From assembly GCF_024138675.1 (NCBI RefSeq), contig NZ_CP090959.1:2697501-2761500 (forward strand): a stretch of DNA of 64,000 nt, given 5' to 3'. The translations under genes were made by a program, and so were the position numbers. The DNA is from Simiduia sp. 21SJ11W-1. GTDB taxonomy: Bacteria; Pseudomonadota; Gammaproteobacteria; Pseudomonadales; Cellvibrionaceae. The notes beneath the pieces are model-generated. The model searched no databases. It saw only the letters and a list, made by a program, of their open reading frames with translations, and was not told the DNA's origin. Below, piece by piece: positions 44,759 through 55,667 of the stretch; positions within the stretch are counted from its first letter, which is position 1; each line of letters begins with the position of its first letter.

Positions 44759-46069
44759 TCATGCACTTTTGCCAACAGCCACCGCGCCCAGCAGCTGGCC
44801 TGGGTGAAACCGCAACCACGGCAACCAGCGGCCCAGGCGCGCAAATAGGCCGTGCTGCTCAATAAAGCGCGCGTAGGCCACGTAAACCGGATCTTTTGCC
44901 AGGTGGCGCTCTTCAGTACGCGCACGTAAAAAGTAAATGCCGTTCAGCAGTAAAAGCATGGCGCATTGGCGCAGGGTTTGCTCAAGGCTTGCAGACACCA
45001 TGAACGGCATCGAGATCATCCACCAGGATAAATTTTTACTCACATAAGCCGGGTGCTTGGTAAAGCGAAACGGGCCGTTGGTGAGAATGCCCCGGTGCGT
45101 TAAATTCGAAAAGCGCAAGCCAAAGGCAAGGCTTGCCCACACATACACGCAAAGTAGCGCCAGAATGCCAAGCCCCCACAAGAGGTAGGCGAGATCCATA
45201 CCCCAAAACCAATAGCCCCAGCTGGGCCCTTGGTCGTAGTAGATGTAAGTGCCGGAAAACAAACTCCAAAAAGGCTGGTAGCACATCAACGCCACGGCCC
45301 AACCCAGAAAACTGGGCTCGGTTGAGCGGATGTGGGTATCCAGAATGCGCAGCGTGCACACATAGCCCACTGCCACTATCAGTAAATCGATGAAATATAA
45401 AAAATTAAACGCAACATCAAAAAAACGCTGAAAGCTTGAAAAAATATCGCTCCAATCAGTGTTGTAAATGGCTTGCAAATTATTGCCCATGTACACAAAC
45501 ATCAGGGGCAGGAAAAACAGTTTTACCACCCAGCCCAACAACAGCTGGCCGATTTTATCGGTACAGGTTTGACGCCCCAACAGCCAACGGCCCAATTGCC
45601 AGTAGCCGTCTTTCGGGTTCACCATTTTGCTATCAACCCAGTAGAAATACCCAATTGCCAACACTAGCCAATAGGGCAACGCCGCCCACACCAGCGAGAA
45701 ATAGCCATCGTAAAAACTGCCGTGGTACTCAGGCAGTACCCAGTACACCAAGGCAACGGCGGCAACAACGCCATAAAAACCCACAAGTTTTACAATGCAA
45801 CGCCCCCAATGGGGTTGGCTTTTTTGCCATTGCAAACCGGTGCTTTCATTGCGGTGGGTTTTCAAAAACAGCACTTCGGCCACAGCGATTGGCAACGCAA
45901 AGGCAAGCCCTACCAACACCACACCCAAGGTACGCAATTCATCGCCCCAAGGCTCAGACACAAGCCACGCCACCACCACTAACGCCGAGGCCAAGCCAGA
46001 AAGATTAATGAGCATATGCGTAGGCGCAGGCGGCGGGCTTTTGTGAACGCTTTCAACGGTATTTGCCAT
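44759..46069 (-). CDS. Isoprenylcysteine carboxylmethyltransferase-like membrane protein
   Basis: A 436-residue protein with about 9 or 10 membrane helices. The C-terminal about 140 residues fit the ICMT/PEMT-like methyltransferase fold: LTHRGILTNGPFRFTKHPAY then VSKNLSWWM, and RTEERHLAKDPVYVAYA. The His-Pro-Y and EE motifs bind SAM in that family. The N-terminal 280 residues, with extra helices and no family I recognise, make it longer than bacterial ICMT proteins of about 200 residues. I chose ATG at 46069 because GGAGG lies 5 bases upstream. It lies just beyond the chitinase terminator, on the same strand. Confidence 0.75.
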   Translation of the reverse strand: MANTVESVHKSPPPAPTHMLINLSGLASALVVVAWLVSEPWGDELRTLGVVLVGLAFALPIAVAEVLFLKTHRNESTGLQWQKSQPHWGRCIVKLVGFYGVVAAVALVYWVLPEYHGSFYDGYFSLVWAALPYWLVLAIGYFYWVDSKMVNPKDGYWQLGRWLLGRQTCTDKIGQLLLGWVVKLFFLPLMFVYMGNNLQAIYNTDWSDIFSSFQRFFDVAFNFLYFIDLLIVAVGYVCTLRILDTHIRSTEPSFLGWAVALMCYQPFWSLFSGTYIYYDQGPSWGYWFWGMDLAYLLWGLGILALLCVYVWASLAFGLRFSNLTHRGILTNGPFRFTKHPAYVSKNLSWWMISMPFMVSASLEQTLRQCAMLLLLNGIYFLRARTEERHLAKDPVYVAYARFIEQHGLFARLGRWLPWLRFHPGQLLGAVAVGKSA

Positions 46070-46096
46070 ATAAACCTCCACCAATAATCACAAGAA

Positions 46097-46118
46097 AGTC
46101 GCGCCCGCGGGCGCGACT
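46097..46118 (-). terminator. Terminator of the chitinase gene
   Basis: A perfect 22-bp palindrome, AGTCGCGCCCG joined to CGGGCGCGACT, begins 16 bp after the chitinase stop. Folded as an RNA it is a very stable hairpin. It is followed on the minus strand by TTCTTG, so a short T-run only. Confidence 0.75.
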
Positions 46119-46133
46119 GTTACTGAGCCTGTG

Positions 46134-47960
<1,827 letters not shown>

Positions 47961-48213
47961 GGCTGAATCCATTGAGACTGTTATTTTTTGATGACAGCCG
48001 GGAGGCTCGCTTAAACCTCACATCAGGAACCGCTGTACCTCAAAACGCGATGCCTGCGGCTATCGCCCGCAGTACTTCATGTTCTCTAAGGCCAACACAG
48101 AAAGCGCAGTGAAAATCGATCAGGGTCTTGTGCCCCGCTATCGTCACACTGCCGGTGTGGTTCTCAGTTATTATTATTTGCCGCCAATCACCACCCGCAG
48201 CGGTAAACTGATT

Positions 48214-48253
48214 GACAACGTTGTCTACCTTAGACCCGCAAATACAACGTTGT
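48214..48253. promoter_or_regulatory. Two NagR-like operators upstream of chitinase
   Basis: The 10-bp palindrome ACAACGTTGT occurs at 48215-48224 (within GACAACGTTGTC) and 48244-48253 (within TACAACGTTGTCAA), 29 bp apart, near three helical turns. The core matches the NagR box of LacI-family regulators in Xanthomonas and Shewanella (ACARCGYTGT). They lie about 250 bp before the chitinase ATG, and the flanking genes on the other side end there, so chitinase is the only target. Nothing else is seen in the gap 47961-48432. Confidence 0.7.
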
Positions 48254-48432
48254 CAACATTGATTAAAAACAAACCAACCAGTACAAAACTTCGTTTAAAA
48301 TCCGGATTTATTACGAAAAAAGGCAGGTAAAAGCATTAAACATGCAGAACTTGCAGCCTGCTTTCAAACCGCAAGGCAATTAAAAATCACGCGGTTTTTG
48401 TGAACTATTTAACGGCCGCAGGGCACGCCCGC

Positions 48433-49914
48433 CTAAAGCAGCGGGCGCCGATCAAACCAGGGTTGCGCGTTTTCCAACTGCCGTGCCAATTGCAGCAGAC
48501 GCCCTTCGTCGAGCATGCGGCCCACAAACTGGCTACCCAAGGGCAGGCCGTTGGCCGTCCAGTGCAGGGGCACAGACATGGCCGGCAGCCCCGTCACATT
48601 GCCCATGAGCGTGAAGGCCATGCGGCTTAAAACCCGCTCGGAAAGCGAAAATAGCAGGCCGGATTTCATCAGTAATTTGCCAAGGGGCAAGCGATGCCCC
48701 AGGCGCATTTGCAAGGCCTCGAAGGCCGTGGGCGGAATCACCCCATGCCTGGCCGGCTCGTCTATCAAGGTGGGGGTCAGGAGCATGTCGTACTCCTCAA
48801 GGTAGCGCCCCATGGCCGCGCGCACCTTGTGCCAGCCCTCTTTGGCCTGGGCCACATCGGCACTGGAAAACGAGCGCCCGAGCATGGCGGCACTCAAGGT
48901 TCCGGGCTCAAGGCTGGCGGCGGCTTTGCTGCCCCAAATAGTCTTGATCTGGTTCACCTTGGCCGCGGTGTGGCCGCTGATCACCACCATGAAATCCGCC
49001 CACATTTGCCCGGCATCTATTTCAGGGTGCGCCTCTACCACCACGTGGCCCAAATCCTTCAGCAATGCCACTGTGTTGGCCAGTGCGGCCTTTGCCTCAG
49101 GCGACACCTCTGCGGCGATCATGGGCCTGGCCGACACGCCAATGCGCAGGGGTTTCAGGGGTTTCTCCAACTGCGATAAAAACGTCTCGGTAGGCTTCGG
49201 GATTTTAAAACCCGTGCCCAGCTCCGGGCCCGAGAGGCAATCGAGCATGGCGGCGCTGTCGCGTACTGACAGCGTGATGGGGTGCCCGGCTATGGCGCCA
49301 TCCCAACCCTCGGCCTCCAATGGCCCGGTAGGGTTGCGCCCGCGCGAGGGCTTAAGGCCGAACACACCACAGCAAGCCGCCGGAAAACGAATGGAGCCAC
49401 CACCATCATTGGCAGAGGCCATGGGCACAATGCGCGCCGCAACAGCTGCCGCCGAGCCACCGCTAGAGCCGCCCGTACTGTAGCCTGCCTTCCAGGGGTT
49501 GTGGGCCGGGCCAAAGGCTTTGGGCTCGGTGGTTATCATCAACCCGAACTCGGGCAAATTTGATTTGGCAAAGGGCACCAGGCCCGCCTGCAAATAACGA
49601 TTTACAATTTCAGCATTTTGCTCTGGGTACCAGCGCACCTGCCCGGTACCAAGGCTTGTGGGCTCACCGGCCAAATCGTCTAGCAGGTCTTTCAGAATAA
49701 ACGGAACGCCGGTAAACGGGCCATCAGGCAAGGGCTTGCGCGCGCGTGCTTCGGCACTTTTCACAAAGGTGTGCACACAGGCATTTAATTGCGGGTTAAG
49801 CACTTCCAGCCGCGCAACTGCCGTCTGCAACAGCTCAACCGGTGTCACCTCGCCCTGGCGCACGAGCGCGGCCAAACCCAGGCCATCGTATTGGCAATAT
49901 TCTGAAAACTTCAT
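48433..49914 (-). CDS. Amidase signature family enzyme
   Basis: A 493-residue amidase. The Ser-cisSer-Lys triad is visible as Lys75 (PFILKDLLDD), Ser150/151 in STGGSSGGSAAAVA and nucleophile Ser174 in DGGGSIRFPA. It hydrolyses an amide such as a short-chain or aryl amide. It is not GatA of the Glu-tRNA complex, as no gatB or gatC is adjacent. I placed the start at the ATG at 49914, which begins MKFSEYCQYDGLGLA as in relatives. An earlier in-frame ATG adds 23 uncharacteristic residues. It is a single gene. Confidence 0.85.
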   Translation of the reverse strand: MKFSEYCQYDGLGLAALVRQGEVTPVELLQTAVARLEVLNPQLNACVHTFVKSAEARARKPLPDGPFTGVPFILKDLLDDLAGEPTSLGTGQVRWYPEQNAEIVNRYLQAGLVPFAKSNLPEFGLMITTEPKAFGPAHNPWKAGYSTGGSSGGSAAAVAARIVPMASANDGGGSIRFPAACCGVFGLKPSRGRNPTGPLEAEGWDGAIAGHPITLSVRDSAAMLDCLSGPELGTGFKIPKPTETFLSQLEKPLKPLRIGVSARPMIAAEVSPEAKAALANTVALLKDLGHVVVEAHPEIDAGQMWADFMVVISGHTAAKVNQIKTIWGSKAAASLEPGTLSAAMLGRSFSSADVAQAKEGWHKVRAAMGRYLEEYDMLLTPTLIDEPARHGVIPPTAFEALQMRLGHRLPLGKLLMKSGLLFSLSERVLSRMAFTLMGNVTGLPAMSVPLHWTANGLPLGSQFVGRMLDEGRLLQLARQLENAQPWFDRRPLL

Positions 49915-50102
49915 AGCATACAAACCCGTTGTTATGTTTTTTATGGCGGCTCTTATTGTGCCCGCTTTGCGCGCAATTGCCATGCACTATTTAACGTGAA
50001 AAACAAATAGCTCTGTATTTTTTGAATCTTTTAAGGGCGTGGCTGAAGGCCAGGTTTTTAAATAAAAATCGCAGGCGCTGCAAATATTCGGGCAGGAGAA
50101 AC

Positions 50103-50129
50103 GCGGCATCTACACAATGCAGATGCCGC
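50103..50129 (-). terminator. Hairpin after dienoyl-CoA-reductase-like gene
   Basis: GCGGCATCT (50103-50111) and AGATGCCGC (50121-50129) are perfect 9-bp arms around ACACAATGC, 9 bp after the SDR stop. On the minus strand it is followed by GTTTCTCC, so the T-run is poor. Confidence 0.55.
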
Positions 50130-50138
50130 AGAGGGCAA

Positions 50139-50954
50139 TTACTTTTCACTCATGCGGGCAAAAGCGGCGAGCGAGGCACTCATGCTGCCCGCGCCATTTT
50201 GGGCCCAGCCGCCGTCTACGGGCATCACCACACCGCTTACATAGCTGCCGAGTTCACTTGCCAAAAACAGGCAGGCATTGCCAATGTCCTCAGGGTTGCC
50301 CATGCGTTTAATGGGCACAGATTCCACACAGGCTGCACGCATTTCTTCTGTGGGCGCAAGCCGCGCCATGCCCTCGGTGTTATCAATGGGGCCGGGCACA
50401 ATAGAGTTTACCCGCACACCTTTGGGGCCCCATTCCAGCGACAAAGTGCGGGTGATCATATCCACACCGGCCTTGGCTGCACACACGTGGCTTTGGGCCT
50501 CCATGGGAATAAACGCCTGCGGGGCTGAAATGTTAATTACCGCAGCACCGGGCTTGCGCAAGCAGGGAAATACCGCCTGCATAACGTGAAAGGTGCCCAG
50601 CAGGTCGATATCAATCACTGCCTTAAACGCATTGGTAGACATGCCCATGGCCGTGGCCGGAAAATTGCCCGCAGCGCCAGACACCACCACATCCAGATCG
50701 CCCATTTGTGCGTGTACTTTTTCAACACCGGCTTTAATGGCCTGGGGGTCGCGCACATCGGCGGCAAAACCTAACGCATCGCTACCGAGTGCTTTCAGCG
50801 CGGCTACCGTGTCGTCTACTTTATCTTGCGAACGGCTGGCAACGGCCACGCGCGCACCGTGCTTTGCGAACAATTCAGCAACACCACGATTAATACCGCT
50901 GGTGCCCCCCACTACCAATACATTTTTGCCGGTGAAATCGAGAGTAATGCTCAT
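50139..50954 (-). CDS. 2,4-dienoyl-CoA-reductase-type SDR
   Basis: A 271-residue SDR. The cofactor motif is VVGGTSGINRGVAELF, then SGAAGNF. The active site reads SHVCAAKAGVDMITRTLSLE followed by WGPKGVRVNSIVPGPI, close to peroxisomal 2,4-dienoyl-CoA reductase. As in that subgroup, the usual catalytic Tyr is replaced by His in the YxxxK position. It is in an operon with the downstream enoyl-CoA hydratase/isomerase gene (24-bp gap), so it probably helps degrade unsaturated fatty acids. The C-terminal extension (GSMSASLAAFARMSEK) is unique here. Confidence 0.82.
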   Translation of the reverse strand: MSITLDFTGKNVLVVGGTSGINRGVAELFAKHGARVAVASRSQDKVDDTVAALKALGSDALGFAADVRDPQAIKAGVEKVHAQMGDLDVVVSGAAGNFPATAMGMSTNAFKAVIDIDLLGTFHVMQAVFPCLRKPGAAVINISAPQAFIPMEAQSHVCAAKAGVDMITRTLSLEWGPKGVRVNSIVPGPIDNTEGMARLAPTEEMRAACVESVPIKRMGNPEDIGNACLFLASELGSYVSGVVMPVDGGWAQNGAGSMSASLAAFARMSEK

Positions 50955-50978
50955 GTCACAGTCCTCGTTGTGGGTGCC

Positions 50979-51743
50979 TTAAGAAAATGAAGAAAAATCC
51001 GGTTTACGTTTTTCAAAAAATGCCGTGGCTGCCTCTTTAAATTCACCCCCCGCCAGCCCCTCGGCAAAGCCTTTGAATTCACTTTGCATCACCGCCTGCG
51101 ACTCACCCATAGCCGGTGCGCGCAGCAGCGCCTTGGTGGCGCGAATAGCCGCCGGTGGCTGTTCGGCCAAACGCAGCGCTTGGGCACGGGCACGGGCCAA
51201 GGGGTTTGCCTCTACAGCGTTGATGAAACCCATCTCGCGGGCTTGCTCGGCGCCAAATCGCTCGCCCAATAACAAGAGTTCGGCTGCGCGCACCTGGCCC
51301 ACCAGGCGTGGTACCAACAGGCTTGAGGCAAACTCTGGCACCAGGCCCAAATTCACAAAGGGCATTTGGAACTTGGCACTTTCATCGGCATAGGCCAGAT
51401 CACACTGCAACAACAAAGTGGTGCCAATGCCCACTGCCGCGCCGGAAACCGCTGCCACAACAGGCTTGGGAAAAGTCATTAACGCCTGCAAAAATTGCAC
51501 TACGGGGTTGTCTGCATCCAGCTCGCCGCCGGCCAGAAAATCCTGCAGATCGTTGCCCGAGGTAAAGCAGCCCTCGGTGCCGCTAATTAACGCTACACGA
51601 ATCTCCGGGTCGCCAGCGGCCTGATTCAGGCTCTCGGCAAGTGCGGCATACATGGCTCGGGTAATGGCGTTTTTGCGCTCGGGCCGATTGAACTGAAGGT
51701 GCAAAATACGCTGGTCGCGCTCGATAACAAGATGCTCTGACAT
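50979..51743 (-). CDS. Enoyl-CoA hydratase/isomerase (crotonase family)
   Basis: A 254-residue crotonase. The oxyanion-hole segment is FTSGNDLQDFL and the second is VSGAAVGIGTTLLLQCDLAY. LGLVPEFASSLLVPRLVG carries Glu in GLVPE where hydratases have the second catalytic acid. The pattern fits PaaG/ECI-type isomerases more than FadB. It is paired with the dienoyl-CoA-reductase-like gene on the same strand, suggesting auxiliary beta-oxidation of unsaturated acyl-CoA. No transporter or ligase gene is adjacent. Confidence 0.87.
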   Translation of the reverse strand: MSEHLVIERDQRILHLQFNRPERKNAITRAMYAALAESLNQAAGDPEIRVALISGTEGCFTSGNDLQDFLAGGELDADNPVVQFLQALMTFPKPVVAAVSGAAVGIGTTLLLQCDLAYADESAKFQMPFVNLGLVPEFASSLLVPRLVGQVRAAELLLLGERFGAEQAREMGFINAVEANPLARARAQALRLAEQPPAAIRATKALLRAPAMGESQAVMQSEFKGFAEGLAGGEFKEAATAFFEKRKPDFSSFS

Positions 51744-51902
51744 GCTAGCCCCTTTAAGACTTTCTTAAATTTAACAATCGCTTGAGTGTAGCAGCCGCGC
51801 GGTCAGTTTCAGTGGCATTACCGACCAATTTCAGTGGTAGAAACGACTGATGAACCCTCGCTTTGCACCGTCTTACATAGGCCAACCCGAGAAGAGGCCC
51901 AA

Positions 51903-52439
51903 ATGCCCATGCTTGAAACCGAGCGCCTGCGGCTGGAACCGCTCACACCCGTGCATGCGCCGCTATTGCAGGCGGTGTTTAACGACGCCGACTTCCTGCG
52001 CTATGTAGGCGATAAAGGCCTTAAAACAGAGGCCGAATGCGCGCAATACATCATCAGCACTGCGCAGTCTGCCCCCGCAGGCGTTGTGAACTATGCCGTG
52101 GTATTAAAAAACACCGGCCAATGGGCAGGCATTTGCGGGCTATTAAAACGCCCGTATCTGGATGCCCCGGATTTAGGCTATGGCCTGCTGCCCGAGGCCC
52201 GGGGCCAAGGCATTGCCCGCGAAGCTGCGCGCACCCTGCTGGCCCAAGCGTGCGCCTTTACGCGCCTGTGGGCCATGGTCAATCCGGCCAATCGCGCCTC
52301 TTGCAGGCTACTGCAGGATTTAGGCTTTAGCGAAGCACCCGCGCCCTTGCCCGAAACACCCTTTGATAACCTGCTTATCATGCAATGGAATAGCGCTCTG
52401 GAAGCGGCACACACCCAGCCCTTCGGGCACAACCGATGA
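51903..52439 (+). CDS. GNAT acetyltransferase (RimJ/RimL-like)
   Basis: A 178-residue GNAT protein. It opens LETERLRLEPLTPVHAPLLQ, a typical RimJ-like start. The acetyl-CoA loop is GYGLLPEARGQGIAREAART and the last motif is VNPANRASCRLLQDLGF. It acetylates a protein N-terminus, amine or antibiotic. The substrate is unknown. I chose the ATG at 51903, which has AGAGG 5 bases upstream. An in-frame start 69 bases earlier precedes the family sequence. It is a single gene, 50 bp before the S9 peptidase. Confidence 0.87.
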   Translation: MPMLETERLRLEPLTPVHAPLLQAVFNDADFLRYVGDKGLKTEAECAQYIISTAQSAPAGVVNYAVVLKNTGQWAGICGLLKRPYLDAPDLGYGLLPEARGQGIAREAARTLLAQACAFTRLWAMVNPANRASCRLLQDLGFSEAPAPLPETPFDNLLIMQWNSALEAAHTQPFGHNR

Positions 52440-52489
52440 CCACTTTTAAATGACCATACAACCCTAAAAATTCACCCAAAGGACGCCGT

Positions 52490-54547
52490 ATGAAAACCTT
52501 CACGAAGATCCTGGTTGCACACCTTTGCCTGGCATTGGCCTGTTTTGCAACGCTTGTGCACGCCAAGCCCATGCAACTTGATGATGTGTTTCAACTGGAG
52601 TATGCAACAGACCCGCAGCCTGCCAACAAGGGCAAGCAGATCATTTTCGTGCGCAATTATTTTGACAACCAAAATGATAAGCAACGCAGCAACCTGTGGC
52701 TTACCGATGCACGCACAGGCGAGATGCAAGCGCTCACCAGCGGGCTCTACAACGATTACGCACCGCGCTTAGCACCCGATGGCAAACGCCTGGCATTTAT
52801 TTCAAACCGCACAGGCAGCGCCCAGATTCACATGCTTTGGTTAGATAGCGGGCGCACAGCTGTGATATCACAATTGCCTGCAAGCCCGGGCCAGCTCACC
52901 TGGAGCCACGACGGCCGGCAACTCTACTTCACCCAATTTGTGAAAAGCCCCAGCAAGCCACCGGTGAGTTTGCCCGGCAAGCCCGAACAGGCAAGCTGGG
53001 CCAAGCCGCCGGTGTTTATTGATGAAACCTACTACCGTGCAGACGGCGCAGGTTTTACCGAGCGCGGCTTTACCCAAATTTTTCGCATCAGCGCAAGCGG
53101 TGGCAGCGCCGAGCAATTAACCCGCGCCGAGATGGATCACAACGGCCCCTTGGCCATTTCGCCAAATCATCAGCAGCTGTATTTTTCTGCAACGGCCGAC
53201 CCGGAACAGGCGGTAATTAACAGCGCCCTCTACGCCCTTAACCTAAGCAACCTTGAAACGAAAAAAATTCTCGATGGCAACGGCCCGGAGGCACAACCAC
53301 GGCTCTCGCCCGATGGTAAAACCCTGGCATTTATAGGTTTTGAAGACAAGCTGCGCTTGTATGAAGTGTCGCGCTTGCACCTGCTTGATCTCAAAAGCAA
53401 CAAAGTGCGCACCCTCACCGGAGATCTGGATCGCGACATCAACGATGCCCAGTGGCACGAAGATGGCAAAGGGCTTGTGATCAGCTACGACGATCACGGC
53501 AAAACCCACCTGGCCTGGCAGCCCCTCAGCGGCAAGCGCGCCATTATAAGCCGCGATGTGGGTGGTACCACCCTTGGCCGCCCCTACCCCAGTGGCAACT
53601 TCACGCTGGCAGGCGATCTGGTTGCCTTTAGCCACAGCCAACCGCACCGGCCCGCCGAAGTGGGCATTACCCATTACCGCAAAGCCAATACCGAGGTAAT
53701 TACTTCACTTAACAGCGATTTCAATGCGCGTACACACATGGGCAAGGTTGAACTACTTCAATACCAATCCAGTGTGGACCAGCTGCCCCTGGAAGCCTGG
53801 ATTGTGTACCCGCCAAATTTCAATCCAAATGAAAAGTACCCACTGTTACTTGAAATTCACGGCGGCCCTGTGGCCAATTATGGCCCGCGCTTTTCATCTG
53901 AAATGCAGCTATTTGCCGCAGCCGGCTACGTGGTGGTGTATGCCAATCCGCGCGGCAGCGATTCCTACGGCCCGGATTTCGTCAATGAAATTCACCACAA
54001 CTACCCCTCGCACGATTACGACGACTTAATGGATGCAGTAGACGCCACCATTGCCAAGGGTTTTATTGATGAAGAAAAGTTATTTGTTACCGGCGGTAGC
54101 GGCGGTGGTGTACTCACCGCGTGGATTGTTGGCCACACCCAGCGCTTTCGCGCGGCAGTGGTTGCCAAACCTGTCATCAATTGGTTCAGTTTCAGTTTAA
54201 CGGCAGACTTCTACCCCTACTTCACCCGCTACTGGTTTGCCAAAAAGCCTTGGGAAGATGTAGAGCACTACATGGCGCGCTCGCCCATCAGCTACGTGGG
54301 CAATGTAAAAACGCCCACCATGCTGCTTACCGGTGAAGCCGACTACCGCACGCCTATGTCTGAAACCGAGCAGTACTATCAAGCGCTGAAACTGGCAGGC
54401 GTTGAAACCGCCATGGTGCGCATTCCCGAAGCGGGCCACAGCATTGCGGCACGCCCGTCTAACCTGATGAACAAAGTGGCGTATATTTTGTGGTGGTTTG
54501 AAAAACACGGTGGCAAGAAAATCGACACTGAAACAGCCACGCATTAA
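52490..54547 (+). CDS. Exported S9-family prolyl oligopeptidase
   Basis: A 685-residue peptidase. A signal peptide (about 1-25, ends VHA) indicates export. The first about 400 residues form the WD-like beta-propeller (LAPDGKRLAFISNRTGSAQI, LSPDGKTLAFIGF). The alpha/beta-hydrolase domain has the nucleophile in GGSGGGVLTAW, the Asp in LLTGEADYRTPMSE and the His in PEAGHSIA. This is the S9C acylaminoacyl-peptidase/dipeptidyl-peptidase-like group. It degrades small peptides in the periplasm. Its neighbours suggest no operon. A terminator follows at 54579. Confidence 0.92.
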   Translation: MKTFTKILVAHLCLALACFATLVHAKPMQLDDVFQLEYATDPQPANKGKQIIFVRNYFDNQNDKQRSNLWLTDARTGEMQALTSGLYNDYAPRLAPDGKRLAFISNRTGSAQIHMLWLDSGRTAVISQLPASPGQLTWSHDGRQLYFTQFVKSPSKPPVSLPGKPEQASWAKPPVFIDETYYRADGAGFTERGFTQIFRISASGGSAEQLTRAEMDHNGPLAISPNHQQLYFSATADPEQAVINSALYALNLSNLETKKILDGNGPEAQPRLSPDGKTLAFIGFEDKLRLYEVSRLHLLDLKSNKVRTLTGDLDRDINDAQWHEDGKGLVISYDDHGKTHLAWQPLSGKRAIISRDVGGTTLGRPYPSGNFTLAGDLVAFSHSQPHRPAEVGITHYRKANTEVITSLNSDFNARTHMGKVELLQYQSSVDQLPLEAWIVYPPNFNPNEKYPLLLEIHGGPVANYGPRFSSEMQLFAAAGYVVVYANPRGSDSYGPDFVNEIHHNYPSHDYDDLMDAVDATIAKGFIDEEKLFVTGGSGGGVLTAWIVGHTQRFRAAVVAKPVINWFSFSLTADFYPYFTRYWFAKKPWEDVEHYMARSPISYVGNVKTPTMLLTGEADYRTPMSETEQYYQALKLAGVETAMVRIPEAGHSIAARPSNLMNKVAYILWWFEKHGGKKIDTETATH

Positions 54548-54578
54548 CTCCGCTTTATAAAACCCCTCCAATTTCTTT

Positions 54579-54610
54579 ACACAGGCAGGGCCTGCCTGTG
54601 TAAAGTTTTT
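54579..54610 (+). terminator. Rho-independent terminator after S9 peptidase
   Basis: ACACAGGCAGG and CCTGCCTGTGT (54579-54601) form an 11-bp stem with a 1-base centre, opening to a small loop in practice. It is followed by AAAGTTTTT, and is about 30 bp after the stop. Confidence 0.8.
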
Positions 54611-55006
54611 CGTCATTGTTGGTTTAAGTGACAGCTTTGTGTATATCTTGCCAATGGGTTATTGCCATTCGCGCTTTTTTAACCATACTTTCACTGGCTG
54701 CGCTGTTTTTTATATGACGTTTTCATGTAGTAAGGTTTCTGGATATACAGATTTCGCATGGCAGCCCTACTAAACGCTCAGGTTTTTGGCCTATTTACTG
54801 CAACGTGAACCAGAGCAGATTTCATTAACAAATAACAGCGCACAATCGGGAAGATGAAACCGCCAACAACACAGCGCAGCATAGATCGCTGAGCCAGGTT
54901 GCAGGCCAGGCAGCAGGCCCCGTGCACGCTTACCAAGCAGCAATAGCGTACCAAGCAACGCTAAATGGAAGGGCGCTGCCCACATCAGGAAAAAGGAGAT
55001 TTACCC
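54611..55006. other. Intergenic, no gene seen
   Basis: This 396-bp stretch before the 152-aa gene has no open frame with coding character on either strand and no repeat. It is AT-richer around 54640-54800. It must hold the promoter for the next gene, but no clear -35/-10 or sigma-54 site was identified. Confidence 0.6.
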
Positions 55007-55465
55007 ATGGCTCACACATCAAAGCGCGCAATTGATCACGCAGTGCATGGCTCCTCGGCGCACGGCCAACGCGCAGGCGCTACCGCAAACGCCGCTGCCA
55101 ACACAGGCACTAGAGGCCTGGATGTCATCTTCATCGATAAATACATAGACCCGGCTAAATCTCTGGAACTGCTGAAAAAACTGCAGGAAAAATTCCTGTT
55201 CAGTGAACGCACCCTGCAACAACTCGCCAGCGGTTACCCGGTAGTGGTTAAACACGATACCGACCCAGCCACCGCACAGAAGTTGGTAGATTACATCTTA
55301 GCCTTGGGCGGCGACTGCTGGATGCAAGCGGCCAATCCCGAGGGCTTTAAAGATCGCCGTGAAGATAACCGCCGGCTCACCGTTGATCGCAGGCTATTAC
55401 ACCGCGGCTGGGCCATAGTGCCCGATCGCCGTAAAACCCGCGAACGGCGCGTGTACTTTCACTAA
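55007..55465 (+). CDS. Hypothetical protein with RR-rich tail (152 aa)
   Basis: A soluble protein of 152 residues. A low-complexity Ala/His N-terminus (HGSSAHGQRAGATANAAANT) leads into an alpha/beta domain (DVIFIDKYIDPAKSLELLKK, VVVKHDTDPATAQKLVDYIL, ALGGDCWMQ) that looks like a small RRM- or L7/L12-like fold. The tail ends KDRREDNRRLTVDRR then DRRKTRERRVYFH, with repeated Asp/Arg-Arg motifs of the kind found next to PilZ domains. No PilZ domain itself is visible. AAGGAGA is 8 bases before the ATG. A terminator follows directly. The function is unknown. Confidence 0.65.
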   Translation: MAHTSKRAIDHAVHGSSAHGQRAGATANAAANTGTRGLDVIFIDKYIDPAKSLELLKKLQEKFLFSERTLQQLASGYPVVVKHDTDPATAQKLVDYILALGGDCWMQAANPEGFKDRREDNRRLTVDRRLLHRGWAIVPDRRKTRERRVYFH

Positions 55466-55487
55466 TTCTTACCCCCCTTTCCCTTGC

Positions 55488-55519
55488 GCGCGCAGGCGAT
55501 TTTCTGCGCGCTGTTTTTT
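55488..55519 (+). terminator. Rho-independent terminator
   Basis: GCGCGCAG (55488-55495) and CTGCGCGC (55504-55511) form an 8-bp GC stem with loop GCGATTTT, followed by TGTTTTTT. It lies 22 bp after the 152-aa gene's stop. Confidence 0.85.
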
Positions 55520-55667
55520 CACGCATCTTAAATTGCGCAAGATTGCCCCCCATAAAACCGCACCCCTGCTTACATTCCCCACGCCTTGCCTAGGCCCGCA
55601 TGCCTGTGCCACTCTCAGGCCACCGCCCGCGCCTTACGCAAAGGTTTACTCTACGAGGGGATGACTC

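Noticed and set aside
50139-50954. Loss of the catalytic Tyr as evidence of an inactive SDR
   Set aside because: His in place of Tyr with the same downstream Lys is usual in the 2,4-dienoyl-CoA reductase subgroup.
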